DNA of 64,000 bases from an uncultured Bacteroides sp. Lineage in GTDB: Bacteria; Bacteroidota; Bacteroidia; Bacteroidales; Bacteroidaceae. A program made the translations under genes and the position numbers. This document shows, in pieces, positions 9,168-16,554 of this stretch (position 1 is its first letter; each line of letters begins with the position of its first letter). The notes under the pieces are model-generated. The model was not told where the DNA came from. It saw only the letters and a program-made list of their open reading frames with translations, and searched no databases. Where the stretch lies: positions 1 to 64,000 of the forward strand of contig CAQOGY010000010.1 in the NCBI GenBank assembly GCA_948847595.1. The letters are read 5' to 3'.

Positions 9168-9821
9168 TTATTTCACAGAATCTTTTTTCGTCGAATCCGG
9201 CGGCAATGCTTTTACTTCCGGTTGAGCAGTTCCCCCATTTTCGTCAACATAGAAAATGCCCTCAATATTCTGAATGACATAAACGGTCATTTGCTGATTG
9301 GAGTCAAAACCATGTCCGGTAATTACACGATCCGGCTGCTGGATACGTATAAACTTGTCGGAATAGACTTTTTGAGTTGCTTCGTTCCAATAAAGCAACT
9401 CGGTATTGAAACGCTCCCCTTTCCGGTTCTGTATATCTACATTCCCTATCAGTTTCCAGAGTTTCTGCTTATCATAATAATAAGCGGTATCTGCCTTGAT
9501 GCTAGCTTCAATATTAAAGATAGAATCAAATTGTTCCAGATAAACTCCCTTTTCAAATGCCCAATAGGAAGGTTTCTTGCGGTCGTACACCGTCCATTCT
9601 TCTGTATTCACCCGATAACGTGTCACTCCCGAGTCGGATATAAGAGTAGTTACTCCCAGTGTATTCATCACCGGTAATGAATCACGTTCTGTGATGGCGT
9701 CGCCCAGCGTATTCTTCTTACCGCCGCAGGAAGAAAATGAAAGAAGCATAACAATTGCCCCGAAGGCAATTGTTATGCTTATGCTTTTATGCAACAAACG
9801 GTTACTTCGTTTTCGCAACAT
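9168..9821 (-). CDS. lptC: LptC-like LPS export protein
   Basis: 217 residues. An N-terminal hydrophobic segment (SISITIAFGAIVMLLSFSSC) ends in a lipobox-like FSSC. The body (WTVYDRKKPSYWAFEKGVYL, then KLWKLIGNVDIQNRKGERFN) has the repeated beta-strand pattern of the LptC/OstA fold and matches Bacteroidota LptC. LptC links the inner-membrane LptBFG transporter to the periplasmic bridge for LPS. It is the fourth gene of the coaX operon, 5 bp after the TPR-like gene. Oddly, a 16-bp perfect hairpin lies inside the signal-peptide codons (9744-9780). Confidence 0.85.
   Translation of the reverse strand: MLRKRSNRLLHKSISITIAFGAIVMLLSFSSCGGKKNTLGDAITERDSLPVMNTLGVTTLISDSGVTRYRVNTEEWTVYDRKKPSYWAFEKGVYLEQFDSIFNIEASIKADTAYYYDKQKLWKLIGNVDIQNRKGERFNTELLYWNEATQKVYSDKFIRIQQPDRVITGHGFDSNQQMTVYVIQNIEGIFYVDENGGTAQPEVKALPPDSTKKDSVK
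9744..9780 (-). promoter_or_regulatory. Perfect 16-bp hairpin inside the start of lptC
   Basis: The arms are 9744-9759 and 9765-9780, perfect reverse complements (AAGCATAACAATTGCC and its complement) with a 5-base loop. On the coding strand the top of the stem reads C-TTCG-G, the very stable UUCG tetraloop. It spans nucleotides 42-78 of the lptC coding sequence. No T-tract follows, so it looks like a structure in the message rather than a terminator. Confidence 0.85.
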
Positions 9822-9826
9822 AAATT

Positions 9827-11152
9827 TTATCTAATCGTTGTAGTCTCTCCGATCCAGCCACCGATAGTGATGCGGTCGCCTTGTTTGTAACCTAACATAA
9901 ATAGGTCTTTAGCCTGTGGAGTATGACCGGAATATGTACCAATCAACTTGTTTGCTTCTTCAGCCACACTTGGGTCAACAGCTTTCGCACGTTGCAGTTT
10001 ATCAATTACAGCGAAGTAAGTACACTTATTCAATGCAGACTCATCACTCCAGTTAGGACTCATTGCATACAAGTTAGCAATCAGGATATAAGGAGCACCA
10101 TAGTTCTCGTTGAAGCTAATTGCTTTCTGACAGTATGATCTGGCTTGAGACAATTTCTTAGCAGAAGCCAATACAGCTGCAGCAGCATATGCCTTTTCTG
10201 CTTTCTTCACGTTGTCAGTTTCCAATTGGATTGCTTCGTCAAAGAACTTCACAGCACCATCAATATCACCTTTCTTGAATGCCTGATAAGCACATCCTGT
10301 AGCAGCTTCAGCTGTTGGCTCTATCTTATAAGCGTAGAAAGATGCTTGCAAATAAGCTTCGCTTTCTGTACATCTCATCATTTTCATGATATCGATTACT
10401 TTTTTCAGATAAGCCAAGTCTGTCTGGTTAGCTTCTACTTTCGGGCCATAGATACTTTGCAGAGATTCGCAGTCAGCAGTACCACTGTTTACGAACAAAG
10501 CCACGAGGTTATCTTTGATACCCATAAAGTTTTTCTTTTTTGCTTCATTAGTTTCTGCAGCAATAGCAGCGTCAGCATATTCTGAAGCAAGCAGATAATC
10601 CTGAATAAATTGTTCTTTATGATTAGGATCAGCTTTCAGTTTATCCAATGACATCTGAAGGAAATAAAAAAGCGTAGCAGCTGCCGATTCGCCTTTCACT
10701 GCATTTACAGACTGGCTCAACCATTGATAGGCTTGGTTAGCGTCTACTTTCGGAGCCAAAGCAATATAGTCTACAGCCTTGATACCCAGTGCTTCGTCAG
10801 CAGAAGACACTTTAGTTCCTTTTGCAAGGAATTCTTCTGTGTATTTCATACGCAAATCATGCGTATTCATCAATTCATCAAAATACTTCTGATATTCAGG
10901 ATTATTCTTATCCTTAATCTGAGCCATCAAGCCTTTAAGGATTTTATATCCGTCAGTAAAAGTGTAAAAACGGAGTGTGGGACAATTTTCCAACACAGCT
11001 TTCCAGGGAGTATACGCATCTTTAAAATTTCCTGCACGCACAGCCTCATGCGAAATACTACTGTTTGAGTTACAGTTAGACGCATCCTGTGCCACCACAG
11101 TGGTTGCTCCAGCCGAAAGGAACAACATAGCCACAAGCGTTTTAATTTTCAT
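9827..11152 (-). CDS. Secreted tetratricopeptide-repeat-like protein
   Basis: 441 residues with a signal peptide (MKIKTLVAMLFLSAGATTVV, cleavage near VAQ). The mature part is helical with TPR-like units, for example AVRAGNFKDAYTPWKAVLEN, AYQAFKKGDIDGAVKFFDEA and ASAKKLSQARSYCQKAISFN. Expected location is the periplasm. TPR proteins in this position are probably scaffolds for envelope assembly, and the operon neighbours (lptC and an outer membrane protein) agree with that. No enzyme domain is seen. The N-terminal Cys is 3-4 residues inside the mature part and does not make a lipobox. Confidence 0.9.
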   Translation of the reverse strand: MKIKTLVAMLFLSAGATTVVAQDASNCNSNSSISHEAVRAGNFKDAYTPWKAVLENCPTLRFYTFTDGYKILKGLMAQIKDKNNPEYQKYFDELMNTHDLRMKYTEEFLAKGTKVSSADEALGIKAVDYIALAPKVDANQAYQWLSQSVNAVKGESAAATLFYFLQMSLDKLKADPNHKEQFIQDYLLASEYADAAIAAETNEAKKKNFMGIKDNLVALFVNSGTADCESLQSIYGPKVEANQTDLAYLKKVIDIMKMMRCTESEAYLQASFYAYKIEPTAEAATGCAYQAFKKGDIDGAVKFFDEAIQLETDNVKKAEKAYAAAAVLASAKKLSQARSYCQKAISFNENYGAPYILIANLYAMSPNWSDESALNKCTYFAVIDKLQRAKAVDPSVAEEANKLIGTYSGHTPQAKDLFMLGYKQGDRITIGGWIGETTTIR

Positions 11153-11207
11153 TGTATCTAAATTTTAGTTGTTTATATAATATCGTCTATTCTCTCTCTC
11201 ACTTTTA

Positions 11208-12503
11208 TTACTCTACCCTACGCTTGAAGAACCAACGTTCGTTGAACGTAAGCCCGATACTCACGCGGAAGATATTTTCATTCACCATGTTCGTCTCCAA
11301 TCCTTTTACACGGACAAACTGTCCACTGATACTAAGTATGGAACGCGAACGGGGAACAGGCAGACCGAAACCGGCAGTTACACCATATTCACGTGAAGCC
11401 TTTTTCCCATCAATCTTATAATACGGCGTCGTATAATAAGCTCCTAAACGGTATTTTATGTGGGCGAAATAGGAACGTCCTATCAAATTAGGAATGTATT
11501 CCGCACCTACTGATATTTTTGTACGATCACAATAAGTGAAAGTTTCATTAAAGTCCTGACGTACATTCTCGTCACTTGTTACTACGCCAAAATTAGTTTT
11601 TGACCATTGCTGTAAGCTATAATCTGCACCAACTGTCAAACGCTTGTCATAGTTATATGTAAATCCGACTCCAAAGGTATTGGGTAATTCAAATGTAGCA
11701 TCCAAGACATCCTTATATTCAGTTCCATAACTTGAACTAGATGCTCCCATGATTACAATTGACGTATAATCATTATTCAACTTATGTTTAGGAGAATATA
11801 CAGCACCAATCGTCAAAGAACTCTTTTTATTCAAAGCCTGTGTATATTGTGCACCGAAATCCAATTTATAATCAGAAATCGAGGTTACCATTTTTCGCTG
11901 ATAGGAATCATAAGAAGATGTTCCCGGATAGAACATTCCTCTTGTACGGGTTATATCTCCCCAAAAATAAGATGCATTCACACCGACAGAGAGATTCTTA
12001 AGTACTTTTACACCAGCACCAACGTACATTTGATGCAAACCACCGTCGCCGGTAAAACTTCTGCTATATGCCAAACCATTGTCCGTAGTCTGACTATCAG
12101 ACACCGTATACCCCACATTAGAATATGGCAACAATCCGACACTCATCGCCATCCACGGAGCCAACCGGAACTGCATAGCGAGATAATCGAAACTGGCGTT
12201 TTTGGCATTCAACTTCAGGCCACCACCACTAATATTCATATTCTGTAAACTGACACCCCCTTCGAACAGGAACGTCAACGAATCAATGGCCGTATAGGAA
12301 GCAGGATTCGTTGGATTGATCTGTGCTCCATCCCTGAGTCCGAAAGCAATTCCACCCATCGCCTTGCTATTTCCGAAACTTTGATCGGACAAGTCGCCAT
12401 AGCCATATCGTGTGTAAGGAGAGTTTGTATTATTTTGAGCGATTGCCGTTCCGGTAACCATCATGAGCAAAAGCGCCCAAATCGTGTGTTTAAATCCTAC
12501 CAT
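11208..12503 (-). CDS. Predicted beta-barrel outer membrane protein
   Basis: 431 residues with a signal peptide (about MVGFKHTIWALLLMMVTGTA, cleavage after AIAQ). The mature part starts NNTNSPYTRYGYGDLSDQSF, rich in Gly, Ser, Tyr and aromatic residues with alternating hydrophobic strands. This is typical of a FadL/OmpP1-like or porin-type barrel. Phrases such as AMGGIAFGLRDGAQINPTNPA resemble the N-terminal hatch of FadL-like proteins. I cannot assign a substrate. It overlaps the 3' end of coaX by 14 bp, so it is translationally coupled to it. Confidence 0.85.
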   Translation of the reverse strand: MVGFKHTIWALLLMMVTGTAIAQNNTNSPYTRYGYGDLSDQSFGNSKAMGGIAFGLRDGAQINPTNPASYTAIDSLTFLFEGGVSLQNMNISGGGLKLNAKNASFDYLAMQFRLAPWMAMSVGLLPYSNVGYTVSDSQTTDNGLAYSRSFTGDGGLHQMYVGAGVKVLKNLSVGVNASYFWGDITRTRGMFYPGTSSYDSYQRKMVTSISDYKLDFGAQYTQALNKKSSLTIGAVYSPKHKLNNDYTSIVIMGASSSSYGTEYKDVLDATFELPNTFGVGFTYNYDKRLTVGADYSLQQWSKTNFGVVTSDENVRQDFNETFTYCDRTKISVGAEYIPNLIGRSYFAHIKYRLGAYYTTPYYKIDGKKASREYGVTAGFGLPVPRSRSILSISGQFVRVKGLETNMVNENIFRVSIGLTFNERWFFKRRVE

Positions 12504-13221
12504 TATTATAGTTTAAAATTCTATTTAATCCTTTCAACACTAAAAATCTATCTGCAAAGATGGCACTTTTTACGCTGCTATCAAAAGAAAAGTCATCTCC
12601 GCCCGTTAAAAAAACCAAAAGTTCAGGATATTTATGCTTCATAGCCTCAATATAACCTGAAATTTCATATTCCATTCCTTTCAGCACCCCTGCACGGATG
12701 GCAGTTTCCGTATCCCTTCCCATCGGCAGTTTGCGCCCGTTGGAGTCTATCAGCGGCAAGCGTCCGGTAAACTGGTGAAGCGCTTTATAGCGCATCTGCA
12801 TGCCGGGAGAAATATTACCGCCATGATATTGTCCTTTCGAGTCAATAAACTCATAAGTGATACAAGTGCCCGCATCAATGACCAAGATGTCATTATGAGG
12901 AAACTGCTCGTTGGCCCCCACTACGGCAGCTATCCGGTCGTATCCCAATGTCTCGGGAGTTTCGTACAGATTACCTACCGGCAACGGAGTCTCATGATTG
13001 AGCCATAACAGGGGGAACGGCAAAGCAGCCAGTTCGGCAAGTATCCGTTCGTTCAAATCGACGACAGTAGCTACAATCCCCCGCTCAATCCGGTATTTGG
13101 AGCAAAGAGCCTCCAAGCTATCCAATGATTGATTGGATTCGGTCAACACCTCCACCATCTCACTTCCATTGAAGAGGGCAACTTTCGCTGTCGTATTTCC
13201 TATGTCGATAATTAAGTTCAA
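12490..13221 (-). CDS. coaX: Type III pantothenate kinase
   Basis: 243 residues. CoaX phosphorylates pantothenate, the first step of coenzyme A synthesis. It carries the ASKHA-fold motifs of the type III family: N-terminal DIGNTTAKVALF, then DAGTCITYEFID with the catalytic Asp, and GGNISPGMQMRYKALHQFTG with the pantothenate-binding region. Length is normal. A -7 box lies 22 bp upstream, so this housekeeping gene appears to lead the six-gene envelope operon that ends with the PpiD-like gene. Confidence 0.97.
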   Translation of the reverse strand: MNLIIDIGNTTAKVALFNGSEMVEVLTESNQSLDSLEALCSKYRIERGIVATVVDLNERILAELAALPFPLLWLNHETPLPVGNLYETPETLGYDRIAAVVGANEQFPHNDILVIDAGTCITYEFIDSKGQYHGGNISPGMQMRYKALHQFTGRLPLIDSNGRKLPMGRDTETAIRAGVLKGMEYEISGYIEAMKHKYPELLVFLTGGDDFSFDSSVKSAIFADRFLVLKGLNRILNYNNGRI

Positions 13222-13242
13222 TACTTTTCGTCTTTAGCGGCG

Positions 13243-13250
13243 CAAAGGTA
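13243..13250 (-). promoter_or_regulatory. Promoter -7 box for coaX operon
   Basis: The minus strand reads TACCTTTG, a full match to TAnnTTTG, 22 bp upstream of the coaX start codon. Confidence 0.65.
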
Positions 13251-13529
13251 AAGTAAAAAAAGAAAAGTTGAAGCATACAGAAGGAATTATCTTCTTTTTT
13301 CATTTCAAATATCGCCCCAAACGCCAAAATCGAACTATATATTTTTAAATATATAATTTATTAGTTATCCCTTATTATGGTACCGCTTTGCGTTTCATAG
13401 TTATTTTTCCTTACACAACATTTCCCTATATATCAATCAGTTACAAGAGTTTTAAAGTGTTCCGTTCAGCGTTCCACATTTTATAAGAAAAAAAGAACGC
13501 TTTTAGAGACCCTATTTACCCTAATCAGA

Positions 13530-13610
13530 GGCTCTGTTTGGGTGAAACGAAGCCTCTGTTTGGGTAAAACAAAGCCTCTGTTTGGATAAAACGAAGCCTC
13601 CGTTTCTACA
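13530..13610. repeat. Direct repeat array, 22-bp period (3.7 units)
   Basis: Units start at 13530, 13552, 13574 and 13596, each 22 bp. The shared core is GCCTCTGTTTGGGTAAAAC with few changes, and the last unit breaks off after about 15 bp. It lies in the 441-bp gap between divergent coaX and the DUF4105 gene. The rest of that gap is AT-rich, and apart from the promoter boxes I see nothing else in it. A relative in inverted orientation occurs at 39595-39638. Confidence 0.95.
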
Positions 13611-13626
13611 ATCCAACTATTCTTCG

Positions 13627-13634
13627 TATATTCG
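13627..13634 (+). promoter_or_regulatory. Possible -7 box for DUF4105 gene
   Basis: Reads TATATTCG, a 7/8 match to TAnnTTTG, 28 bp before the preferred ATG at 13663 and directly after the repeat array. Confidence 0.4.
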
Positions 13635-13662
13635 CCACCAAAATAATAAACGGGCATTTCTG

Positions 13663-14850
13663 ATGAAACGGACAATTCTATATCCATTACTGACTCTTTA
13701 TCTGCTTATCTTTTCAAACGGACAAGCCATAGCTTCTGGCAACGACTCCATCCGCCTCAGCCTGCTGACTTGCGCCCCCGGTGAAGAAATATACTCCCTG
13801 TTCGGACATACAGCCATCCGCTACGAAGATCCGGCCAACGGAATAGATGCCGTATTCAACTATGGACTATTCAGCTTCAATACTCCCAACTTCATCCTCC
13901 GTTTTTCACTCGGTGAGACAGACTACCAGCTGGGAGCTACCGACTACGCCCGTTTCGCGGCGGAATATGCCTTCGACGGGCGCAGCGTCTGGCAACAGAC
14001 ACTCAACCTGAGCAAAGAAGAAAAAGCGGAACTCATCCGACTACTGCAAGAAAACTATCTTCCCGAAAACAGAGTTTACCGGTATAATTTCTTTTATGAC
14101 AACTGCGCTACACGCCCGCGCGATAAAATAGAAGAAAGCATTGACGGAAAGGTAATATATCCCGCAGAGCCGCAAGACGGTTCGCTATCTTTCCGCGATA
14201 TCGTACATCAATACTGCAAAGGCCATCCGTGGGCCCGCTTCGGCATCGACCTCTGCATCGGCAGCGAAGCAGACCGCCCCATCACGCAACGCCAAATGAT
14301 GTTTGCCCCCTTTTACCTGATGGATGCTTTCGCAGGCGCCCAAATCGTCCATGATTCGGTTCAGCGTCCGCTCGTATCCGGCAAGGAGCTGATCGTAGAC
14401 GCCCTTCCCGAGGAAGAAGAAGGCGGTTGGATGCCCACCCCGTTCCAATGTTCCCTCCTGCTTTTTATACTTACCGCTGCTGCTGCTATCTACAGCATCC
14501 GCAAAAGGACAGGACTCTGGGGTGTCGACCTTATTTTATTCGGTGCCGCAGGCATCGTGGGCTGTGTGCTGGCCTTCCTCGCCCTATTCTCCGAACATCC
14601 GGCTGTCAGCTCCAATTTCTTATTGCTGGTATTCCATCCGGGACAGCTTCTGATCCTTCCATACATCATTTATTGTGTCCGAAAAGGAAAGAAATGCTGG
14701 TATTTGACGCTGAATTTAGTCGTTTTAACACTTTTTATGGTGCTTTTTCCGCTAATTCCGCAGAGATTTGACTTAGCTGTTGTACCTTTGGCACTCTGTT
14801 TGCTGATACGTTCAGCGAGCAATTTGATATTGACCTCTAAAAAGAAATAA
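13663..14850 (+). CDS. DUF4105 (Lnb N-terminal periplasmic domain) membrane protein
   Basis: 395 residues from the ATG at 13663. I prefer this start because a signal peptide follows at once (MKRTILYPLLTLYLLIFSNG, cleavage near AIAS), while the longer frame from 13582 would begin in the repeat array. Residues about 25-250 match the DUF4105/Lnb N-terminal domain, with the conserved SLFGHTAIR and NFFYDNCATRPRD (Asn, Cys) motifs that suggest a papain-like fold. The C-terminal part holds four to five membrane helices. The domain's role is not known. The stop codon overlaps the next start by 1 bp (ATAATGA), so the two genes are coupled. Confidence 0.9.
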   Translation: MKRTILYPLLTLYLLIFSNGQAIASGNDSIRLSLLTCAPGEEIYSLFGHTAIRYEDPANGIDAVFNYGLFSFNTPNFILRFSLGETDYQLGATDYARFAAEYAFDGRSVWQQTLNLSKEEKAELIRLLQENYLPENRVYRYNFFYDNCATRPRDKIEESIDGKVIYPAEPQDGSLSFRDIVHQYCKGHPWARFGIDLCIGSEADRPITQRQMMFAPFYLMDAFAGAQIVHDSVQRPLVSGKELIVDALPEEEEGGWMPTPFQCSLLLFILTAAAAIYSIRKRTGLWGVDLILFGAAGIVGCVLAFLALFSEHPAVSSNFLLLVFHPGQLLILPYIIYCVRKGKKCWYLTLNLVVLTLFMVLFPLIPQRFDLAVVPLALCLLIRSASNLILTSKKK

Positions 14851-16424
14851 TGAAAGGACTACTAACTTCCCTGATTACCGTACTGACCTTCACCGGGCTA
14901 CAAGCTCAGTCGTTGCCTACTGCCCCTAAACTTGTGGTAGGACTCACGATTGACCAGTTGCGTACGGACTATCTGGAAGCTTTTTCGTCGCTCTACGGCG
15001 AGAGAGGCTTCAAACGCCTTTGGAAAGAGGGAAGAGTATTCCACAATGCAGAATATACATTCAGCGGTGTAGACCGTGCCTCTGCCATGGCAGCCATCTA
15101 CAGCGGATCAACGCCTTCCGTCAACGGAATCATTTCCAACCGATGGATGGATGTAGCCACCCTACGCCCTGTCAACAGTACGGACGATGCGGCCTTCATG
15201 GGTTATTACACCGATCAGACCTGTGCCCCTACCAAATTATTAACCTCTACCATTGCCGACGAACTGAAAATAGCGACACAAGGCAAAGGTATCGTATACG
15301 CCATCGCCCCTTTCTGCGACGCAGCCATTTTCGCTGCCGGACATGCAGGAAACGGAGCGTTCTGGATCAATCCCACGACCGGAAAATGGAGCGGAACGAC
15401 TTATTATGGCGAATTCCCCTGGTGGGCAAGCCAATATAACGACCGTCAGGCCATCGACTCCCGCATCTCCAGCGTCACATGGGAACCGGTTTTCCCACGT
15501 GGTATGTACACTTTCCTGCCAGATTGGCGGGACGTAGTGTTCAAATATAAATTTGACGACGACCGCAACAATAAGTTCCGCCGTTTCATCACCAGCCCGT
15601 TCGTCAACGATGAAGTAAATGCCCTCGCAGAAGAAGCAATCGGCAAAGGTTCGGTCGGCATGGATGACATTACTGACTTATTGGCACTTACTTATTATGC
15701 AGGCAACTATGCGCACAAGTCCGTACAAGAGTGTGCCATGGAAATACAGGACACTTATGTACGCCTCGACCGCAGCATCGCCAACCTGCTTGACCTGCTC
15801 GACAAGAAAGTAGGCTTGCAGAATGTGCTTATCTTCGTCACTTCCACCGGATATACGGACAGCGAATCGACGGATTCGGGACTGTACAAAATACCGACCG
15901 GAGAGTTTCACCTCAACCGCTGCACCGCCTTGCTGAACATGTTTCTGATGGCCACTTACGGTGAAGGAAAATATGTAGAAGCCTATCACGACCAGCAAAT
16001 CTATCTGAACCACAAGTTACTGGAACAAAAGCAACTGAACCTGACAGAAGTGCAGGAAAAGTCTGCCGACTTCCTGATGCAGTTCAGCGGAGTAAATGAG
16101 GCATATTCCGCCCACCGACTTCTCCTGGGTTCATGGACTCCGGAAATATACAGAATACGCAACGGCTATCACCGCAAGCGTTCCGGCGACCTCGTGATCG
16201 ACGTGTTGCCGGGATGGACTATCGTCAGCGAAAACGGCAACGAGAACAAGGTGGTACGTCATTCCTATATCCCCGCACCGCTGATTTTCATGGGTCACTC
16301 CGTGAAACCGGCCATCATTCAGACACCTGTAACAATCGACCATATTGCGCCTACACTGGCTCATTTCATGCGCATACGGGCTCCCAATGCTTCTTCTTCG
16401 GCTCCTATTACCGATCTTCGGTAA
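14850..16424 (+). CDS. Alkaline-phosphatase-fold secreted protein with degenerate active site
   Basis: 524 residues. A signal peptide (MKGLLTSLITVLTFTGLQAQ) is followed by a PafA/type I phosphodiesterase-like fold: KLVVGLTIDQLRTDYLEAF holds the first metal-ligand Asp, IYSGSTPSVNGII matches the segment after the nucleophile, and APLIFMGHSVKPAIIQTPVT with DHIAPTLAHFMRI matches the C-terminal core. The usual nucleophile context TxTxPGHA is replaced by TFSGVDRASA, and the usual T-A-D-H-G metal motif by TSTGYTDSE. It may be a pseudoenzyme or a divergent enzyme. It is coupled to the DUF4105 gene. Confidence 0.85.
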   Translation: MKGLLTSLITVLTFTGLQAQSLPTAPKLVVGLTIDQLRTDYLEAFSSLYGERGFKRLWKEGRVFHNAEYTFSGVDRASAMAAIYSGSTPSVNGIISNRWMDVATLRPVNSTDDAAFMGYYTDQTCAPTKLLTSTIADELKIATQGKGIVYAIAPFCDAAIFAAGHAGNGAFWINPTTGKWSGTTYYGEFPWWASQYNDRQAIDSRISSVTWEPVFPRGMYTFLPDWRDVVFKYKFDDDRNNKFRRFITSPFVNDEVNALAEEAIGKGSVGMDDITDLLALTYYAGNYAHKSVQECAMEIQDTYVRLDRSIANLLDLLDKKVGLQNVLIFVTSTGYTDSESTDSGLYKIPTGEFHLNRCTALLNMFLMATYGEGKYVEAYHDQQIYLNHKLLEQKQLNLTEVQEKSADFLMQFSGVNEAYSAHRLLLGSWTPEIYRIRNGYHRKRSGDLVIDVLPGWTIVSENGNENKVVRHSYIPAPLIFMGHSVKPAIIQTPVTIDHIAPTLAHFMRIRAPNASSSAPITDLR

Positions 16425-16477
16425 AAGATTCCTCACAAAAACCATGCGAAAAACATAAATAAATCAGCATTTTAATG

Positions 16478-16485
16478 TAACTTTG
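16478..16485 (+). promoter_or_regulatory. Promoter -7 box for secA
   Basis: Reads TAACTTTG, a full match to TAnnTTTG, 69 bp upstream of the secA ATG. Confidence 0.6.
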
Positions 16486-16554
16486 CGCGGATTTATATAT
16501 GGAAAAAGCACCGTGCAGACAATCAAGAAATAATAATAAACTAAATAATACAAC

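Noticed and set aside
5650..13221. Gliding-motility operon because of the GldE-like gene
   Set aside because: No other gld or spr gene is present. The DUF21/CBS architecture is widespread in non-gliding bacteria.
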